NCBI GenBank assembly: GCA_013373385.1 | Contig: JABXHX010000019.1 | Coordinates: 29,304 to 93,303 of the forward strand | Length of the DNA stretch: 64,000 bases | Direction: 5' to 3' | Origin: Flavobacteriaceae bacterium | Lineage (GTDB): Bacteria; Bacteroidota; Bacteroidia; Flavobacteriales; Flavobacteriaceae | Notes under the pieces: generated by a model | What the model saw: the letters and a program-made list of their open reading frames with translations, nothing else | The model's database searches: none | What the model was told of the DNA's origin: nothing | Program-made: the position numbers and the translations under genes | Shown here: piece after piece, positions 51,570 to 60,645 of the stretch | How the letters are laid out: the number at the start of each line of letters is the position of its first letter | Numbering within the stretch: the first letter of the stretch is position 1

Positions 51570-52265
51570 ATGTACTTTTATAAAAATATTTTACCTATGA
51601 GTTCTATGACTAAAAGTGATTGTAAAGTGCCAGAAAAAATCAACTACAAAGAATACTGGAATATCGCATACCAAAAAACGCCTACAGAAAAATTGGGCTG
51701 GTTTGAAGAAAAATCGTTGAAAACAATCGAGCTAATTCAGCAAACTCAACTTCCCAAAGATGCTAGTATACTTCATGTTGGTGCAGGTACTTCAACATTA
51801 ATAGACGATTTAATTGCTGAAGGATATACCAACCAAATTGCAAACGATTTGTCTGAAAAATCATTAGTAGATCTAAAAAATAGGTTAGGAGCAGATGCAT
51901 CTAAAGTAACATTTTTAGTTGATGATTTAACAAATCCAACTAAATTAGACAAGTTAGCACAAGTTGACTTGTGGAATGATAGAGCTGTACTACACTTTTT
52001 TTTAACAGAAGCAGCGCAAAAGGCTTATTTTAATTTGGTGAAAAAGCTAGTAAAGCCAAACGGATTTGTACTTATAGCAGTATTTGCAATAGATGGCGCA
52101 GAAAAATGTTGCGGTTTACCATTACAGCGTTATAATGAGACCATGTTAGCAGAAAGTTTAGGTAACGATTTTAGTTTGATAACAAGTTTTAAGTATACAT
52201 TTATCAATCCATTTGGAGGAGAAAGACCTTATGTATATACCTTGTTTAAAAGAATAGATGTGTAA
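51570..52265 (+). CDS. Class I SAM-dependent methyltransferase
   Basis: 231 residues from ATG 51570; ATGs at 51597 and 51606 are also possible. Residues about 30-130 hold the SAM-binding fold: ILHVGAGTSTLIDDLI as motif I, NQIANDLSEKSLVDLKNRL, VTFLVDDLTNP, and LWNDRAVLHFFLTEAA in place of motif IV. It resembles the TPMT-like/Methyltransf_25 group often annotated only as class I methyltransferase. Substrate unknown. Its stop codon abuts the bshC start (no gap), so it is in one transcript with bacillithiol synthesis, suggesting thiol or sulfur metabolism as the context. A one-mismatch box (AAAATTTG, 51524) precedes it. Confidence 0.85.
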   Translation: MYFYKNILPMSSMTKSDCKVPEKINYKEYWNIAYQKTPTEKLGWFEEKSLKTIELIQQTQLPKDASILHVGAGTSTLIDDLIAEGYTNQIANDLSEKSLVDLKNRLGADASKVTFLVDDLTNPTKLDKLAQVDLWNDRAVLHFFLTEAAQKAYFNLVKKLVKPNGFVLIAVFAIDGAEKCCGLPLQRYNETMLAESLGNDFSLITSFKYTFINPFGGERPYVYTLFKRIDV

Positions 52266-53861
52266 ATGAAAAGTACACAGATTCCGTTTCAAAAAACAGG
52301 CTTTTTCTCTAATATCATGTCAGATTACTTAGAGCAAGCAACCAACATACAACCTTTTTACACTAATTTTTCTAACATAGAGGGATTTAGAAATCAATTG
52401 AAAGAAAAGCAGTGCTCTTTCACATCAGATAGCAGAAAAGCATTGGTAGCAGCTTTAACCAAGCAATATGCAGGTTTTGTAATGTCTGATAAGACTCAGG
52501 CAAATGTAGATGGCTTATTGCAACCGACAACTTTTACAGTTACAACAGGGCATCAGTTAAATTTATTTACGGGACCTTTGTATTTTTTGTACAAAATTAT
52601 TTCTGCAATTAATTTAGCAGAAGAATTGCATGAGCAATTTCCTCAATATCATTTTGTACCTGTGTATTGGATGGCTACAGAAGACCATGATTTTGACGAA
52701 ATTAATTTCTTCAATTTTAAGAATCAAAAAAATCAGTGGACTAGAAATGATGGAGGAGCAGTTGGACGATTTGATACCGAAGGTTTAGACGCTGTTTTTG
52801 AACTGTTTTCAAATCAACTCGGAACTTCAAAAAATGCTGCATATCTAAAGAACTTATTTTCTGATGGATATCTAAAACACCACAACTTAGCGGATGCCAC
52901 TAGATATATTACAAACGAACTATTTGCTGAATATGGTCTAGTTATTATTGATGGAGATGATGTGCAATTAAAAACCTCTTTTGCGCCTTATGTAATAGAT
53001 GAGTTGACAAAGCAAGTTTCATTTAATGAGGTTTCTAAAACAATTGATGAGTTAGCCAAGCATTATAAAATTCAAGTCAACCCGAGAGAAATCAATCTAT
53101 TTTATTTAAACGAAAATTCTAGAGAGCGTATTGTTTTTGATGGAAAAATATATAAAGTTAACAATACAGAAATTAGTTGGAGTCTAGTAGAGCTACAAAA
53201 AGAAGTGAATACTTTTCCAGAAAGATTTTCTCCGAATGTTATTATGCGTCCGCTGTATCAAGAAGTTGTGTTGCCAAATTTAGCGTACATTGGCGGTGGT
53301 GGAGAGCTTGCGTATTGGTTAGAGTTGAAAGCCTATTTTAAATCGGTTAGTATTCCGTTTCCTATATTATTATTACGGAATTCTGTTCAAATAATATCGG
53401 CTAAGCAACAACGAAAACTAAATAGCTTAGACATTTCTAAAGAAGAATTATTTTTAGATTTACATGAGTTACTAGCGCTAAAAGTAAAAGAAAACTCAAC
53501 GATTCAACTTGATTTCTCTAAGCTTAAAGAGCAGTTAAAAACACAGTTTGATCAATTAAAAGAAACCGCTACTCAAACTGATATTTCTTTTCTAGGCGCG
53601 GTAAATGCGCAAGAAAAAAAGCAGCTAAACGGATTAGAGAAGCTTGAAAAGCGGTTGTTAAGAGCAGAGAAAAGACGTCAAAAAGAGTTGGTTGCTAGAA
53701 TTACAGAAATTAAAAACCAATTATTTCCAAATCAAAGCTTAGAAGAGCGCCAACGAAACTTTGCTGAATATTACTTAGAGTATGGAGCAGACTTTATAGA
53801 GGTGTTGAAAAAGAATTTAAAACCGCTAGAGTTAACATTTACCGTTTTAGAAATGGATTAG
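52266..53861 (+). CDS. bshC: Bacillithiol biosynthesis cysteine-adding enzyme BshC
   Basis: 531 residues. Adds cysteine to GlcN-malate as the last step of bacillithiol synthesis. Family marks: FVTTGHQ-type TTGHQLNLFTGPLYFLYKII, then PQYHFVPVYWMATEDHDFDE with the conserved acidic site, PLYQEVVLPNLAYIGGGGEL, and a coiled-coil C-terminal part (GLEKLEKRLLRAEKRRQKEL). Normal BshC length (520-540). Presence of bshC implies that the organism makes bacillithiol, as many Flavobacteriia do; bshA and bshB are not in the window. It begins directly after the methyltransferase stop. Confidence 0.95.
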   Translation: MKSTQIPFQKTGFFSNIMSDYLEQATNIQPFYTNFSNIEGFRNQLKEKQCSFTSDSRKALVAALTKQYAGFVMSDKTQANVDGLLQPTTFTVTTGHQLNLFTGPLYFLYKIISAINLAEELHEQFPQYHFVPVYWMATEDHDFDEINFFNFKNQKNQWTRNDGGAVGRFDTEGLDAVFELFSNQLGTSKNAAYLKNLFSDGYLKHHNLADATRYITNELFAEYGLVIIDGDDVQLKTSFAPYVIDELTKQVSFNEVSKTIDELAKHYKIQVNPREINLFYLNENSRERIVFDGKIYKVNNTEISWSLVELQKEVNTFPERFSPNVIMRPLYQEVVLPNLAYIGGGGELAYWLELKAYFKSVSIPFPILLLRNSVQIISAKQQRKLNSLDISKEELFLDLHELLALKVKENSTIQLDFSKLKEQLKTQFDQLKETATQTDISFLGAVNAQEKKQLNGLEKLEKRLLRAEKRRQKELVARITEIKNQLFPNQSLEERQRNFAEYYLEYGADFIEVLKKNLKPLELTFTVLEMD

Positions 53862-54463
53862 TTTTTATTAATGGTAAAGACTACATCTTTCCACTGATAT
53901 TTTTTGTTTGCCCAAACCAATACAAGGTTTACCATCATATGTACAAAGACTAAACAGAGAATGGCATACAGCGGAACACCAAAAATTTGATACGGCCAAT
54001 AATAGGTCCAAACTCCAGTTTTTATGGTAATAATTTCTCCGAATGCAGGGAAAACAATTACATAAATTAGGGTTAAGATAATTTTATTGGTGAGTGATTG
54101 CTTTTTTAGCAAAGGAATACTTCTCAGTTCAAGTTTGTATAAAAAACTAAACGCTAACATCCATGCAAATGGCAGCCACAGAGGCAAATCTCTTGGTACA
54201 TCGTGGTATTTCCAATAACCGTTAGAAACACCCCAATGTTCACCAATCAATCCTGCAATACAGGTTAAAAGGATTCCTGTTAAAAACAAAAAATTCTTGT
54301 TTTTGTAGACTCTTTTGTATACTTCACCCACAATTTTAGCAAGTAAAATAATGGCAACTACCCAATCGTATTGATGTAAAAAACCAATTAAAAAACCGGC
54401 AATTGTTATTTTTGCCGTAGCTTTTAGTAGTACTTTTGTAAATGCAGTTGTATCTGTAAACAT
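53858..54463 (-). CDS. Multi-pass membrane protein, unknown
   Basis: 201 residues with about six membrane helices (about 15-30, 33-45, 57-72, 98-112, 126-146, 161-185). Conserved-looking loops are IGEHWGVSNGYWKYHDVP and YYWPYQIFGVPLYAI. I do not recognise a family with confidence; carotenoid-biosynthesis-type (CruF-like) or lycopene-cyclase-like membrane proteins have similar topology, but this is only a resemblance. Convergent with bshC with a 4-base overlap of stop codons. A perfect TATTTTTG box lies at 54469-54476, leaving almost no leader before the ATG. Confidence 0.78.
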   Translation of the reverse strand: MFTDTTAFTKVLLKATAKITIAGFLIGFLHQYDWVVAIILLAKIVGEVYKRVYKNKNFLFLTGILLTCIAGLIGEHWGVSNGYWKYHDVPRDLPLWLPFAWMLAFSFLYKLELRSIPLLKKQSLTNKIILTLIYVIVFPAFGEIITIKTGVWTYYWPYQIFGVPLYAILCLVFVHMMVNLVLVWANKKYQWKDVVFTINKN

Positions 54464-54468
54464 AGCAG

Positions 54469-54476
54469 CAAAAATA
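54469..54476 (-). promoter_or_regulatory. Membrane protein gene promoter, -7 box
   Basis: Minus-strand TATTTTTG, TAnnTTTG match, with only five bases between its last base and the ATG at 54463. The transcript is probably leaderless or nearly so. Confidence 0.65.
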
Positions 54477-54496
54477 GGAAAATAGATTCGTTTGGT

Positions 54497-55345
54497 ATGA
54501 GTAAATCGTTACATTCAAATAACATACATAATAAAGGGTATGATTTTGATTTTTTATCAGAGAAATACCCAAAAATCAATGCTTTTTTAATAGAGAAGTT
54601 TGGAAAAACCACGATTGATTTTTCTAACCCAACAGCAGTAAAAGAGTTTAATAAAGCCTTGCTGTTTGCGTACTACGGAGTGAAAGACTGGAATTTTCCG
54701 GATACAAATTTATGTCCGCCAATTCCTGGACGAGTAGATTATATACATCATTTGGCTGATTTCATTGGAAATGAAACAAATGTAACCCTACTCGATATTG
54801 GTACAGGCGCTAGTTGTATTTATCCGTTGTTAGGAAATGCAGTGTATAATTGGCAATTTGTAGGGACAGATATTGATAAAAATTCGTTGGTTACGGCGCA
54901 AAAAATTATTGATGCCAACAAGCTCAATGAAGCAATAGAATTGCGGTTTCAAAAAGATGAACAAGATATTTTAACAGGAATACTCTCTGAGGATGATTCT
55001 TTTACAGCCACCCTTTGCAATCCGCCATTTTATGCATCTGCAGAAGAGGCTAGGGGAGCCAACAGAAGGAAAACTAGAAATCTAGGCACAAACACGGTGC
55101 GTAATTTTGCAGGAAACAATAACGAGTTGTGGTATGTTGGTGGTGAAAAAGCTTTTTTGCACAATTATTTATACCAAAGCTCCCTATTTAAAAAGCAATC
55201 TGAATGGTTTACAAGTTTGGTTTCTAAAAAAGAAAATGTAGAGAGTTTACAACAATCTGGTAAAAAATTAGGCGTGCAAGAGTTTAAAATAATACCTATG
55301 CAGCAAGGCAATAAAGTAACACGAATTGTTTGTTGGAGGTTTTAG
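54497..55345 (+). CDS. rlmF: 23S rRNA (adenine-1618-N6)-methyltransferase RlmF
   Basis: 282 residues. Family marks: HNKGYDFDFLSEKYPKINAF, LFAYYGVKDWNFPDTNLCPP (highly conserved YGVxxWxxPxxxLCPPIPGR), LLDIGTGASCIYPLLG as SAM motif I, CNPPFYASAEEARGAN with the catalytic NPPF, and KVTRIVCWRF at the end. Methylates A1618 of 23S rRNA. Full length for the family. Divergent from the membrane protein by 33 bases, so the two promoters overlap. Confidence 0.95.
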   Translation: MSKSLHSNNIHNKGYDFDFLSEKYPKINAFLIEKFGKTTIDFSNPTAVKEFNKALLFAYYGVKDWNFPDTNLCPPIPGRVDYIHHLADFIGNETNVTLLDIGTGASCIYPLLGNAVYNWQFVGTDIDKNSLVTAQKIIDANKLNEAIELRFQKDEQDILTGILSEDDSFTATLCNPPFYASAEEARGANRRKTRNLGTNTVRNFAGNNNELWYVGGEKAFLHNYLYQSSLFKKQSEWFTSLVSKKENVESLQQSGKKLGVQEFKIIPMQQGNKVTRIVCWRF

Positions 55346-55464
55346 GAGGTGTGCTTGAAACATTATCTTTTTAGTATTAATATACTTAAAACTTAAATTA
55401 GCAAATAAATTTTTTTATGGATTTTATGAAGTTAAATAAAAGTAATTATTGCTATGGTAGTCAA

Positions 55465-56139
55465 TTATTTTTTTCTTTTGAGCGTTCTAATAAGGAAAAA
55501 AATTCCTGCGCTAAATGCAATAATATAGAAAAATATTTTTCCAAATATGTATCCTTGTTTATAAGCTTTTGATTTTCCTGTATATTGTTCAAGTGAATCT
55601 AAACTTCCAAGTTTCATTGAATTAAAAAATGTTGCTTTTATATCATTCAGTTCTTTAGTTGGATTATAAATCGATATCATTATTAAATCATTGCCTGCCA
55701 AAAATATTCTCGATTCCATTATAGGTTCCTCAATTTTATTGTAAATAATTGACTTATACCCAATCAGCTCTTTAATTTTAATTTCTTCTTTTATTACTTC
55801 TTTGGCTTTTGAACTCTTTCTTACACCTTCTATGACTCCTTCATAATATTTTATTAAAGATTCGTAATCATAAGGTAATGAAGAAAGATTTTTATTTATT
55901 GTGTTACTTTCAGCTGGTAATTTTTGGACAATAAGTGTTGAATTACCAATTTGACTATATAGCTGATTAATCCTTATACCTTTTAAGATTGTGTCTAATT
56001 GAAAAACTTCCTCTGTAGGGAAATCAACTTTTATATTTTGGAGGTCAAATTCATGCCATTTTGAGTTTTGCCCAATCAGATTTATAGGGATAAGAATTAA
56101 TCCAAGTATTATTTTAAATTTAATTTTTTGTAGTTTCAT
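55465..56139 (-). CDS. Exported protein with C-terminal membrane anchor, unknown
   Basis: 224 residues. Signal peptide about 1-23 (KFKIILGLILIPINLIG), a beta-rich middle (FDLQNIKVDFPTEEVFQLDT, KEEIKIKELIGYKSIIYNKI) and one transmembrane helix at about 199-218 (GKIFFYIIAFSAGIFFLIRT) followed by a basic tail. This gives a periplasmic domain anchored at its C-terminus. I do not recognise a family. Convergent with rlmF, with a 119-base gap without notable features. Confidence in the gene is good, in the function low. Confidence 0.75.
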   Translation of the reverse strand: MKLQKIKFKIILGLILIPINLIGQNSKWHEFDLQNIKVDFPTEEVFQLDTILKGIRINQLYSQIGNSTLIVQKLPAESNTINKNLSSLPYDYESLIKYYEGVIEGVRKSSKAKEVIKEEIKIKELIGYKSIIYNKIEEPIMESRIFLAGNDLIMISIYNPTKELNDIKATFFNSMKLGSLDSLEQYTGKSKAYKQGYIFGKIFFYIIAFSAGIFFLIRTLKRKK

Positions 56140-56222
56140 TAATTTACTTTAGGTTGGTTATTTACATAAATAAACACATTTTATAAATATGATTTTATTG
56201 TAATTAACGTATATTCAAAACG

Positions 56223-59200
56223 TTACTTTTTAGACAACTCAACAAACTTTTTATGAGTCCCATTGGTAAACGGAATCAAGTAAAACGTATACGTATGTGT
56301 TTGGTTTCCTTTAAGCTGATATTTTTCTTGCGGTTTAGAATACCAACTATCATCACCCGCCAAACCACGTTGTTTCATATCTATATTTAATTGAATCAAC
56401 TCTTGCTTTTTAATATCAATGGTGTGTTTGCTAAAATTTGCTTTCGGATTCTTTTTATTATAATCTAATCCATCAGTAATGTCAAAATCTTCATTGGGCA
56501 TGTGTAGTGCAGAAACGCTTAACTTTTGTTGTAGGGGTGCTGCTACCAATACACCATTGTTTTGAGTGTTAGCCAATGCCATCCATCTAACATCTGTTCT
56601 GTTGCCATTTTCTTGTGGGCGGATATACGGGACATAAAAATTAGCAACTTTTTGCTGAAATACATCTACAAATGTTGAGGTGTTTCTGTCTTGGTAATTC
56701 TCCCAAGGACCACGGCCGTAATAGGTTACATTATCAAATTCTTTTGCTAGTTGCATTCGCATGCCAACTCTTGGTATGTCTGCTTTGTAATTGGTTTTAT
56801 CTAGTGTGTTTTCAACCTTTATAGTACCATTTCCAAAAACTGTATACACAGTTGAGTGGGTGGTTTTTACACCTGGCAGCTTATAATTTACGTGCACTTC
56901 AACCTTATTTTTTTCTAGTACTTTATAAGTAAAACTTGTAGTTGTATGATTCAGTGAAGCATTTTTCCATTCAATATTTCTCCTTTCCATGCCACTACCT
57001 AAATCATTATCTGTTGGTGGTCTCCAAAAATTGATTGTCGGTCCTTTTTTATTATGTAAAATTTCTTTCTTTTTATAGGTGAAAGAAGTTATTTGTCCGT
57101 TATTTTTATTAAAACGAACACTAAAATCAGCACTGTTTAGAGTTAATTCTTTATAGCTGTTTTTAATGTGAATCTCAGCCGATTTTGTTGCTACAACTGC
57201 TTTCTTTTTATATTTTGATGCTAGAAGAAGTTGTTCTCTAGCAACTTCAAAGTTACTTGGTAATATGCCCCATTTATTTTTTGTGGTAGCATGTAGCTCT
57301 ACAAAATACTCTGTATTTTCTTTAAAGGTAATTTCACTTAAAGGCAGGTGTATTACTTTACTGGTGTGTGTGGTAACATTTAAATTGTTAAAAGTACTGG
57401 TTTTTAAAACAGTTCCGTTTGCTTTTACCACAGCTGTAAAATTAAAATGGTTGAGGTTGGTGAAATCGTATAGATTTTCTACCAATATCCTAAGTTCATT
57501 TTGTTTGTTAATGCCGAGGTGCTTAAAATTGATAAACTCGTGTGCTTTTTTAACTTCATATAAGGCTGGTTGTGGTGTTCTATCTGGAAAAACAATTCCG
57601 TTGTTTAAGAAGGTATTATCAGTTGGCATATTCTTACCAAAATCGCCACCATAGGCATAAAATTTTTCACCTTTCTTGTTGGTTTTCCAAATGGCTTGAT
57701 CTACCCAATCCCAAATAAAGCCTCCTTGTAGATTGTCGTAGCGTTCTATAATTTCCCAGTAATCTGCAAAATTCCCTGTACTATTTCCCATTGCGTGGGC
57801 ATATTCACTCGGAATAAAAGGTCTATCTGTTTGATTTTTTCCTATTTTTTCAAAAGTGGCTGGCGATGGATATTGCGGAACGATGATGTCTGTGTTCCAA
57901 TCCATATCAAACAAGTTTATGTCTCTTTCTTTATAAGTTCTTTCGTACTGAACGGGTCTTTTAGATTTGTCTAATTTTTTAATAGCCTTGTAACCTTGGT
58001 AAAAAATAGTTCCGTTACCTGCTTCATTTCCCATAGACCAAATAATTACAGAAGGATGATTTTTATCGCGTTTAACCATTCGCAACATTCTATCTACATG
58101 CGCTTTGGTCCAATTTTCTTTTTTTGCAAGCGAATATTTGCCATAATACATTCCATGCGATTCTATATTGGCTTCATCAACTACATAAATTCCGTACAAA
58201 TCACACAGTTCATAAAAACGGCTACTTCTAGGATAATGCGCTAAACGAACTGCATTAATGTTGTTTTCTTTCCACATTTGTACATCTTTTAGCAAGACTG
58301 ATTCACTCAATACGTGACCAGTATTTGGGTCTGCTTCATGTGCATTTACACCTTTTAATGTAATTCGTTGCCCATTGACTAATAGCAATCCGTTCTTAAT
58401 TTCGACACTTCTAAAACCAATCTTATGTTCGGTGATTTCAATAATCTTATCCTTAGTGTCTTTGGTAATAATTCGTAAAGAATATAAATTAGGATGCTCA
58501 GCACTCCATGGTTTTACAGTATTCACTATTGTTTTAAATGATACAGTATTGCTGTTTCCTTTAATAGAAAGGTTTTTGTTATTTTCCACGAGTATGTTCT
58601 TGTTATCAAATAATTGATAAGAAACTACTATCTCTTTTGCTCTCTTGTTGTGATTTTGAAGATTAATATCTAATTCTAAAACACCATTTTTATAGCTCGC
58701 ATCTAAAGTAGAAACCACTTCAAAATCTTGAATTCTTACTTTCGGTTGTGCGTAGATGTATACATCACGTTCAATTCCGCTAATACGCCAAAAATCTTGG
58801 GCTTCTAAGTAGCTACCATCAGTCCATCTAAAAATCTGAATAGCTATGGTGTTTTTTCCTCTTTTTGCAGCTTTGGTAATATTGAATTCACTCGGCAATT
58901 TACTGCCTTGAGAATAGCCAATATATTTGCCATTTAGCCAAACAAATCCACCCGATTTCATTGCGCCAATATGCAAGAAGATTTCTTTTCCATTCCAACT
59001 TTTATCAATTGTAAAGTCTCTACGATAGGAACCAACAGGATTGTAAGTATGTGGAACTTTTCCAGGGTTTTTAGGATAAATTCTATCGACTAGCTCCATA
59101 TCATCAGCTACCATAGCTTTGTAATCAGAAAATTCGTATTGATGATTTACATAAATAGGTACTCCAAAACCTTCTACTTCCCAGTTAGACGGAACCTTGA

Positions 59201-59486
59201 TGTTTTTCCAATTTGTAACATTTACTTTCGGGTTCATAAAAGTTGTTGGTCTTTTCGCTGGATTTTTTACCCACTTAAATTTCCATAGTCCGTTGAGTGA
59301 TTTTTTAAATGCTGGAGTATTCGCTTCTAAATTTTTTAAGGATTGAAAAGAGGTAAAGCTTGCATGTGTAGTTTCTTTGTTTTCTGCAATAACCTGTTCA
59401 TTCTCTATATAATGCCAAATGTTTTTTTGTTGAGCAATACTTAGTGTTGCCGATAAAAGGAGTAGGAGTAGTATTCTTTTTTTCAT
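56223..59486 (-). CDS. lacZ: Glycoside hydrolase family 2 beta-galactosidase
   Basis: 1087 residues from ATG 59486 (MKKRILLLLLLSATLSIAQQ, signal peptide). The frame from 59525 overlaps the VOC gene and is not preferred. Domain order as in E. coli LacZ: sugar-binding jelly roll (MPNPKVNVTNWKNIKVPSNW-like region), two immunoglobulin-like domains around the TIM barrel, and a C-terminal small chain (beta-galactosidase domain 4/5). Acid-base Glu in IIWSMGNEAGNGTIF; nucleophile Glu in FIPSEYAHAMGNSTGNFAD. Exported, so it cleaves beta-galactosides outside the cytoplasm. Second gene after a VOC protein (10-base gap). Confidence 0.95.
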   Translation of the reverse strand: MKKRILLLLLLSATLSIAQQKNIWHYIENEQVIAENKETTHASFTSFQSLKNLEANTPAFKKSLNGLWKFKWVKNPAKRPTTFMNPKVNVTNWKNIKVPSNWEVEGFGVPIYVNHQYEFSDYKAMVADDMELVDRIYPKNPGKVPHTYNPVGSYRRDFTIDKSWNGKEIFLHIGAMKSGGFVWLNGKYIGYSQGSKLPSEFNITKAAKRGKNTIAIQIFRWTDGSYLEAQDFWRISGIERDVYIYAQPKVRIQDFEVVSTLDASYKNGVLELDINLQNHNKRAKEIVVSYQLFDNKNILVENNKNLSIKGNSNTVSFKTIVNTVKPWSAEHPNLYSLRIITKDTKDKIIEITEHKIGFRSVEIKNGLLLVNGQRITLKGVNAHEADPNTGHVLSESVLLKDVQMWKENNINAVRLAHYPRSSRFYELCDLYGIYVVDEANIESHGMYYGKYSLAKKENWTKAHVDRMLRMVKRDKNHPSVIIWSMGNEAGNGTIFYQGYKAIKKLDKSKRPVQYERTYKERDINLFDMDWNTDIIVPQYPSPATFEKIGKNQTDRPFIPSEYAHAMGNSTGNFADYWEIIERYDNLQGGFIWDWVDQAIWKTNKKGEKFYAYGGDFGKNMPTDNTFLNNGIVFPDRTPQPALYEVKKAHEFINFKHLGINKQNELRILVENLYDFTNLNHFNFTAVVKANGTVLKTSTFNNLNVTTHTSKVIHLPLSEITFKENTEYFVELHATTKNKWGILPSNFEVAREQLLLASKYKKKAVVATKSAEIHIKNSYKELTLNSADFSVRFNKNNGQITSFTYKKKEILHNKKGPTINFWRPPTDNDLGSGMERRNIEWKNASLNHTTTSFTYKVLEKNKVEVHVNYKLPGVKTTHSTVYTVFGNGTIKVENTLDKTNYKADIPRVGMRMQLAKEFDNVTYYGRGPWENYQDRNTSTFVDVFQQKVANFYVPYIRPQENGNRTDVRWMALANTQNNGVLVAAPLQQKLSVSALHMPNEDFDITDGLDYNKKNPKANFSKHTIDIKKQELIQLNIDMKQRGLAGDDSWYSKPQEKYQLKGNQTHTYTFYLIPFTNGTHKKFVELSKK

Positions 59487-59496
59487 AAATGTGTTG

Positions 59497-59856
59497 TTAA
59501 ATATCTTGAACAAAAAAAATGGCATTGTTGTTTAAATCGTAAAAACCAAACTCATTGGTTTGCCAATCGGTTTGCAATCTGAGTTTGTCTTTTGTAATTG
59601 TTTTTTTTTCTACAAATTCTGTAAAATAAGGGTAAATATCACTAACAAAAATTTTAATTACAGAGCCGCCAAGTAATGGATCGTCTTCTGTGTCTGCATG
59701 CCATTGAAGATGTATGTGTAAGTTTTCTCTTTTAAGAACAGCATACATCTTGTCTGAATGTATCACTTTAAAGCCTGTATATTTTTCGTGCCATTTTATA
59801 TCTCTTTCGATATTGGCAGAAGGTAATACGGGGGAAATTTCTAGTAGCTGTTGCAT
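59497..59856 (-). CDS. VOC (glyoxalase/bleomycin-resistance) family protein
   Basis: 119 residues from ATG 59856 (MQQLLEISPVLPSANIERDI). Starts one codon set later than the longest frame, whose first codon is a TTG within the promoter box. VOC fold beta-alpha-beta-beta-beta modules: DIKWHEKYTGFKVIHSDKMY, AVLKRENLHIHLQWH, SVIKIFVSDIYPYFTEFVE, EFGFYDLNNNAIFFVQDI. No clear fosfomycin or glyoxalase metal set; similar proteins are annotated only as bleomycin-resistance-like. In an operon with lacZ (10 bases). Confidence 0.88.
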   Translation of the reverse strand: MQQLLEISPVLPSANIERDIKWHEKYTGFKVIHSDKMYAVLKRENLHIHLQWHADTEDDPLLGGSVIKIFVSDIYPYFTEFVEKKTITKDKLRLQTDWQTNEFGFYDLNNNAIFFVQDI

Positions 59857-59862
59857 AAGCTC

Positions 59863-59870
59863 CAAATATA
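59863..59870 (-). promoter_or_regulatory. VOC-lacZ promoter, -7 box
   Basis: Minus-strand TATATTTG, perfect TAnnTTTG, with six bases between its last base and the ATG at 59856. The transcript would be leaderless or have a leader of only a few bases. Confidence 0.78.
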
Positions 59871-59874
59871 AAAA

Positions 59875-59903
59875 AAAATCGAAGATAGCAGTCTTCGATT
59901 TTA
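59875..59903 (-). terminator. Hairpin upstream of the VOC gene, read on the minus strand
   Basis: AAATCGAAGA / TCTTCGATTT with a six-base loop; on the minus strand it is followed by a long T run. It lies directly upstream of the VOC promoter and would stop transcription entering from 60 kb. Confidence 0.85.
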
Positions 59904-60035
59904 TAGCTCTTTTTAAACAAGAGTCATTCTTTTTCTTAACAATTAGCCCACTGAACTTTGAAAATAGTTTGATTGATTCTCATATTGTTCATTTTATGTA
60001 TGTTAATGTTTTGTTAACTACAAAAGTGATGCCAT

Positions 60036-60062
60036 AAAAAAACCTTGCAATTTGCGAGGTTA
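60036..60062 (-). terminator. Terminator of the 60.1 kb lipoprotein gene
   Basis: AACCTTGCAA / TTGCGAGGTT with one wobble, followed by T7 on the minus strand. It begins 4 bases after the lipoprotein gene's stop. The 130 bases between this hairpin and the one at 59875 contain no gene that I can support. Confidence 0.85.
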
Positions 60063-60066
60063 AAAT

Positions 60067-60621
60067 CTATCTTTTTAATAATGTGTTTTTTGTAAAAAAA
60101 ACTTCAAACTCTTTTATTCCAGGGTATTTTCGTTTACCTTGATATGTATAAGTAGAGTCATTTATTATTTTATATACATACTTTTCAGTATAACTTCCAT
60201 ATTGATCTTTTCCTTCAACAAATTCTGTTAAATAGCCATTGTCATATTTTGCATAAAAAGAAGTTGGTTTTTTATCTTTTTCAAAATATAAATTTTCCCA
60301 AATACCTTTTTTACTGTTGTAAGTAAATGTTGACCAGCCAGTTTTGTTTCCTTTATTATCAATGTTGTCTTCCATATAGGTAAGTCCATTTTTGCCCATT
60401 TTCACATATGTTTTTCCTACAGAAGTTTTATAATTTCCTTTTGATATGAGTATTCTGTATTCCGTTTTAAACAAACCAAGTTTAAAAGCGTATTGATAAG
60501 TTTCAATAGGAGCATTGGTAGCAATTCCGAAAAGGTTTTTTGTTTTTTGTGTAGATTTATTTTGCGCTGTACAGCTAATCAAAATGAACGAGAAAAAGAT
60601 AGTAAATAATTTAAATTTCAT
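60067..60621 (-). CDS. Lipoprotein, unknown function
   Basis: 184 residues from ATG 60621. Signal MKFKLFTIFFSFILISCTAQ with lipobox LISC, acylation at about Cys17. The mature protein is beta-rich with repeated YxYK/Y.NG patterns (SKGNYKTSVGKTYVKMGKNG, TFTYNSKKGIWENLYFEKDK, FYAKYDNGYLTEFVEGKDQY). This resembles MORN-like or toxin-antitoxin YwqK-like repeats, but I cannot assign a family. The longer frame from 60648 adds nine residues before the signal and starts within the promoter region. Ends at a strong terminator. Confidence 0.78.
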   Translation of the reverse strand: MKFKLFTIFFSFILISCTAQNKSTQKTKNLFGIATNAPIETYQYAFKLGLFKTEYRILISKGNYKTSVGKTYVKMGKNGLTYMEDNIDNKGNKTGWSTFTYNSKKGIWENLYFEKDKKPTSFYAKYDNGYLTEFVEGKDQYGSYTEKYVYKIINDSTYTYQGKRKYPGIKEFEVFFTKNTLLKR

Positions 60622-60645
60622 AATATAGTATTTTTGATGTTCCGC

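Noticed and set aside
57265..57654. Open frame of 129 codons on the plus strand
   Set aside because: It lies fully antisense within the beta-galactosidase gene, has no family resemblance, and its composition follows the complementary strand of a well-conserved gene.
59714..60037. Open frame of 107 codons on the plus strand
   Set aside because: Runs antisense through the VOC gene and across a terminator hairpin, so it cannot be a natural coding unit.
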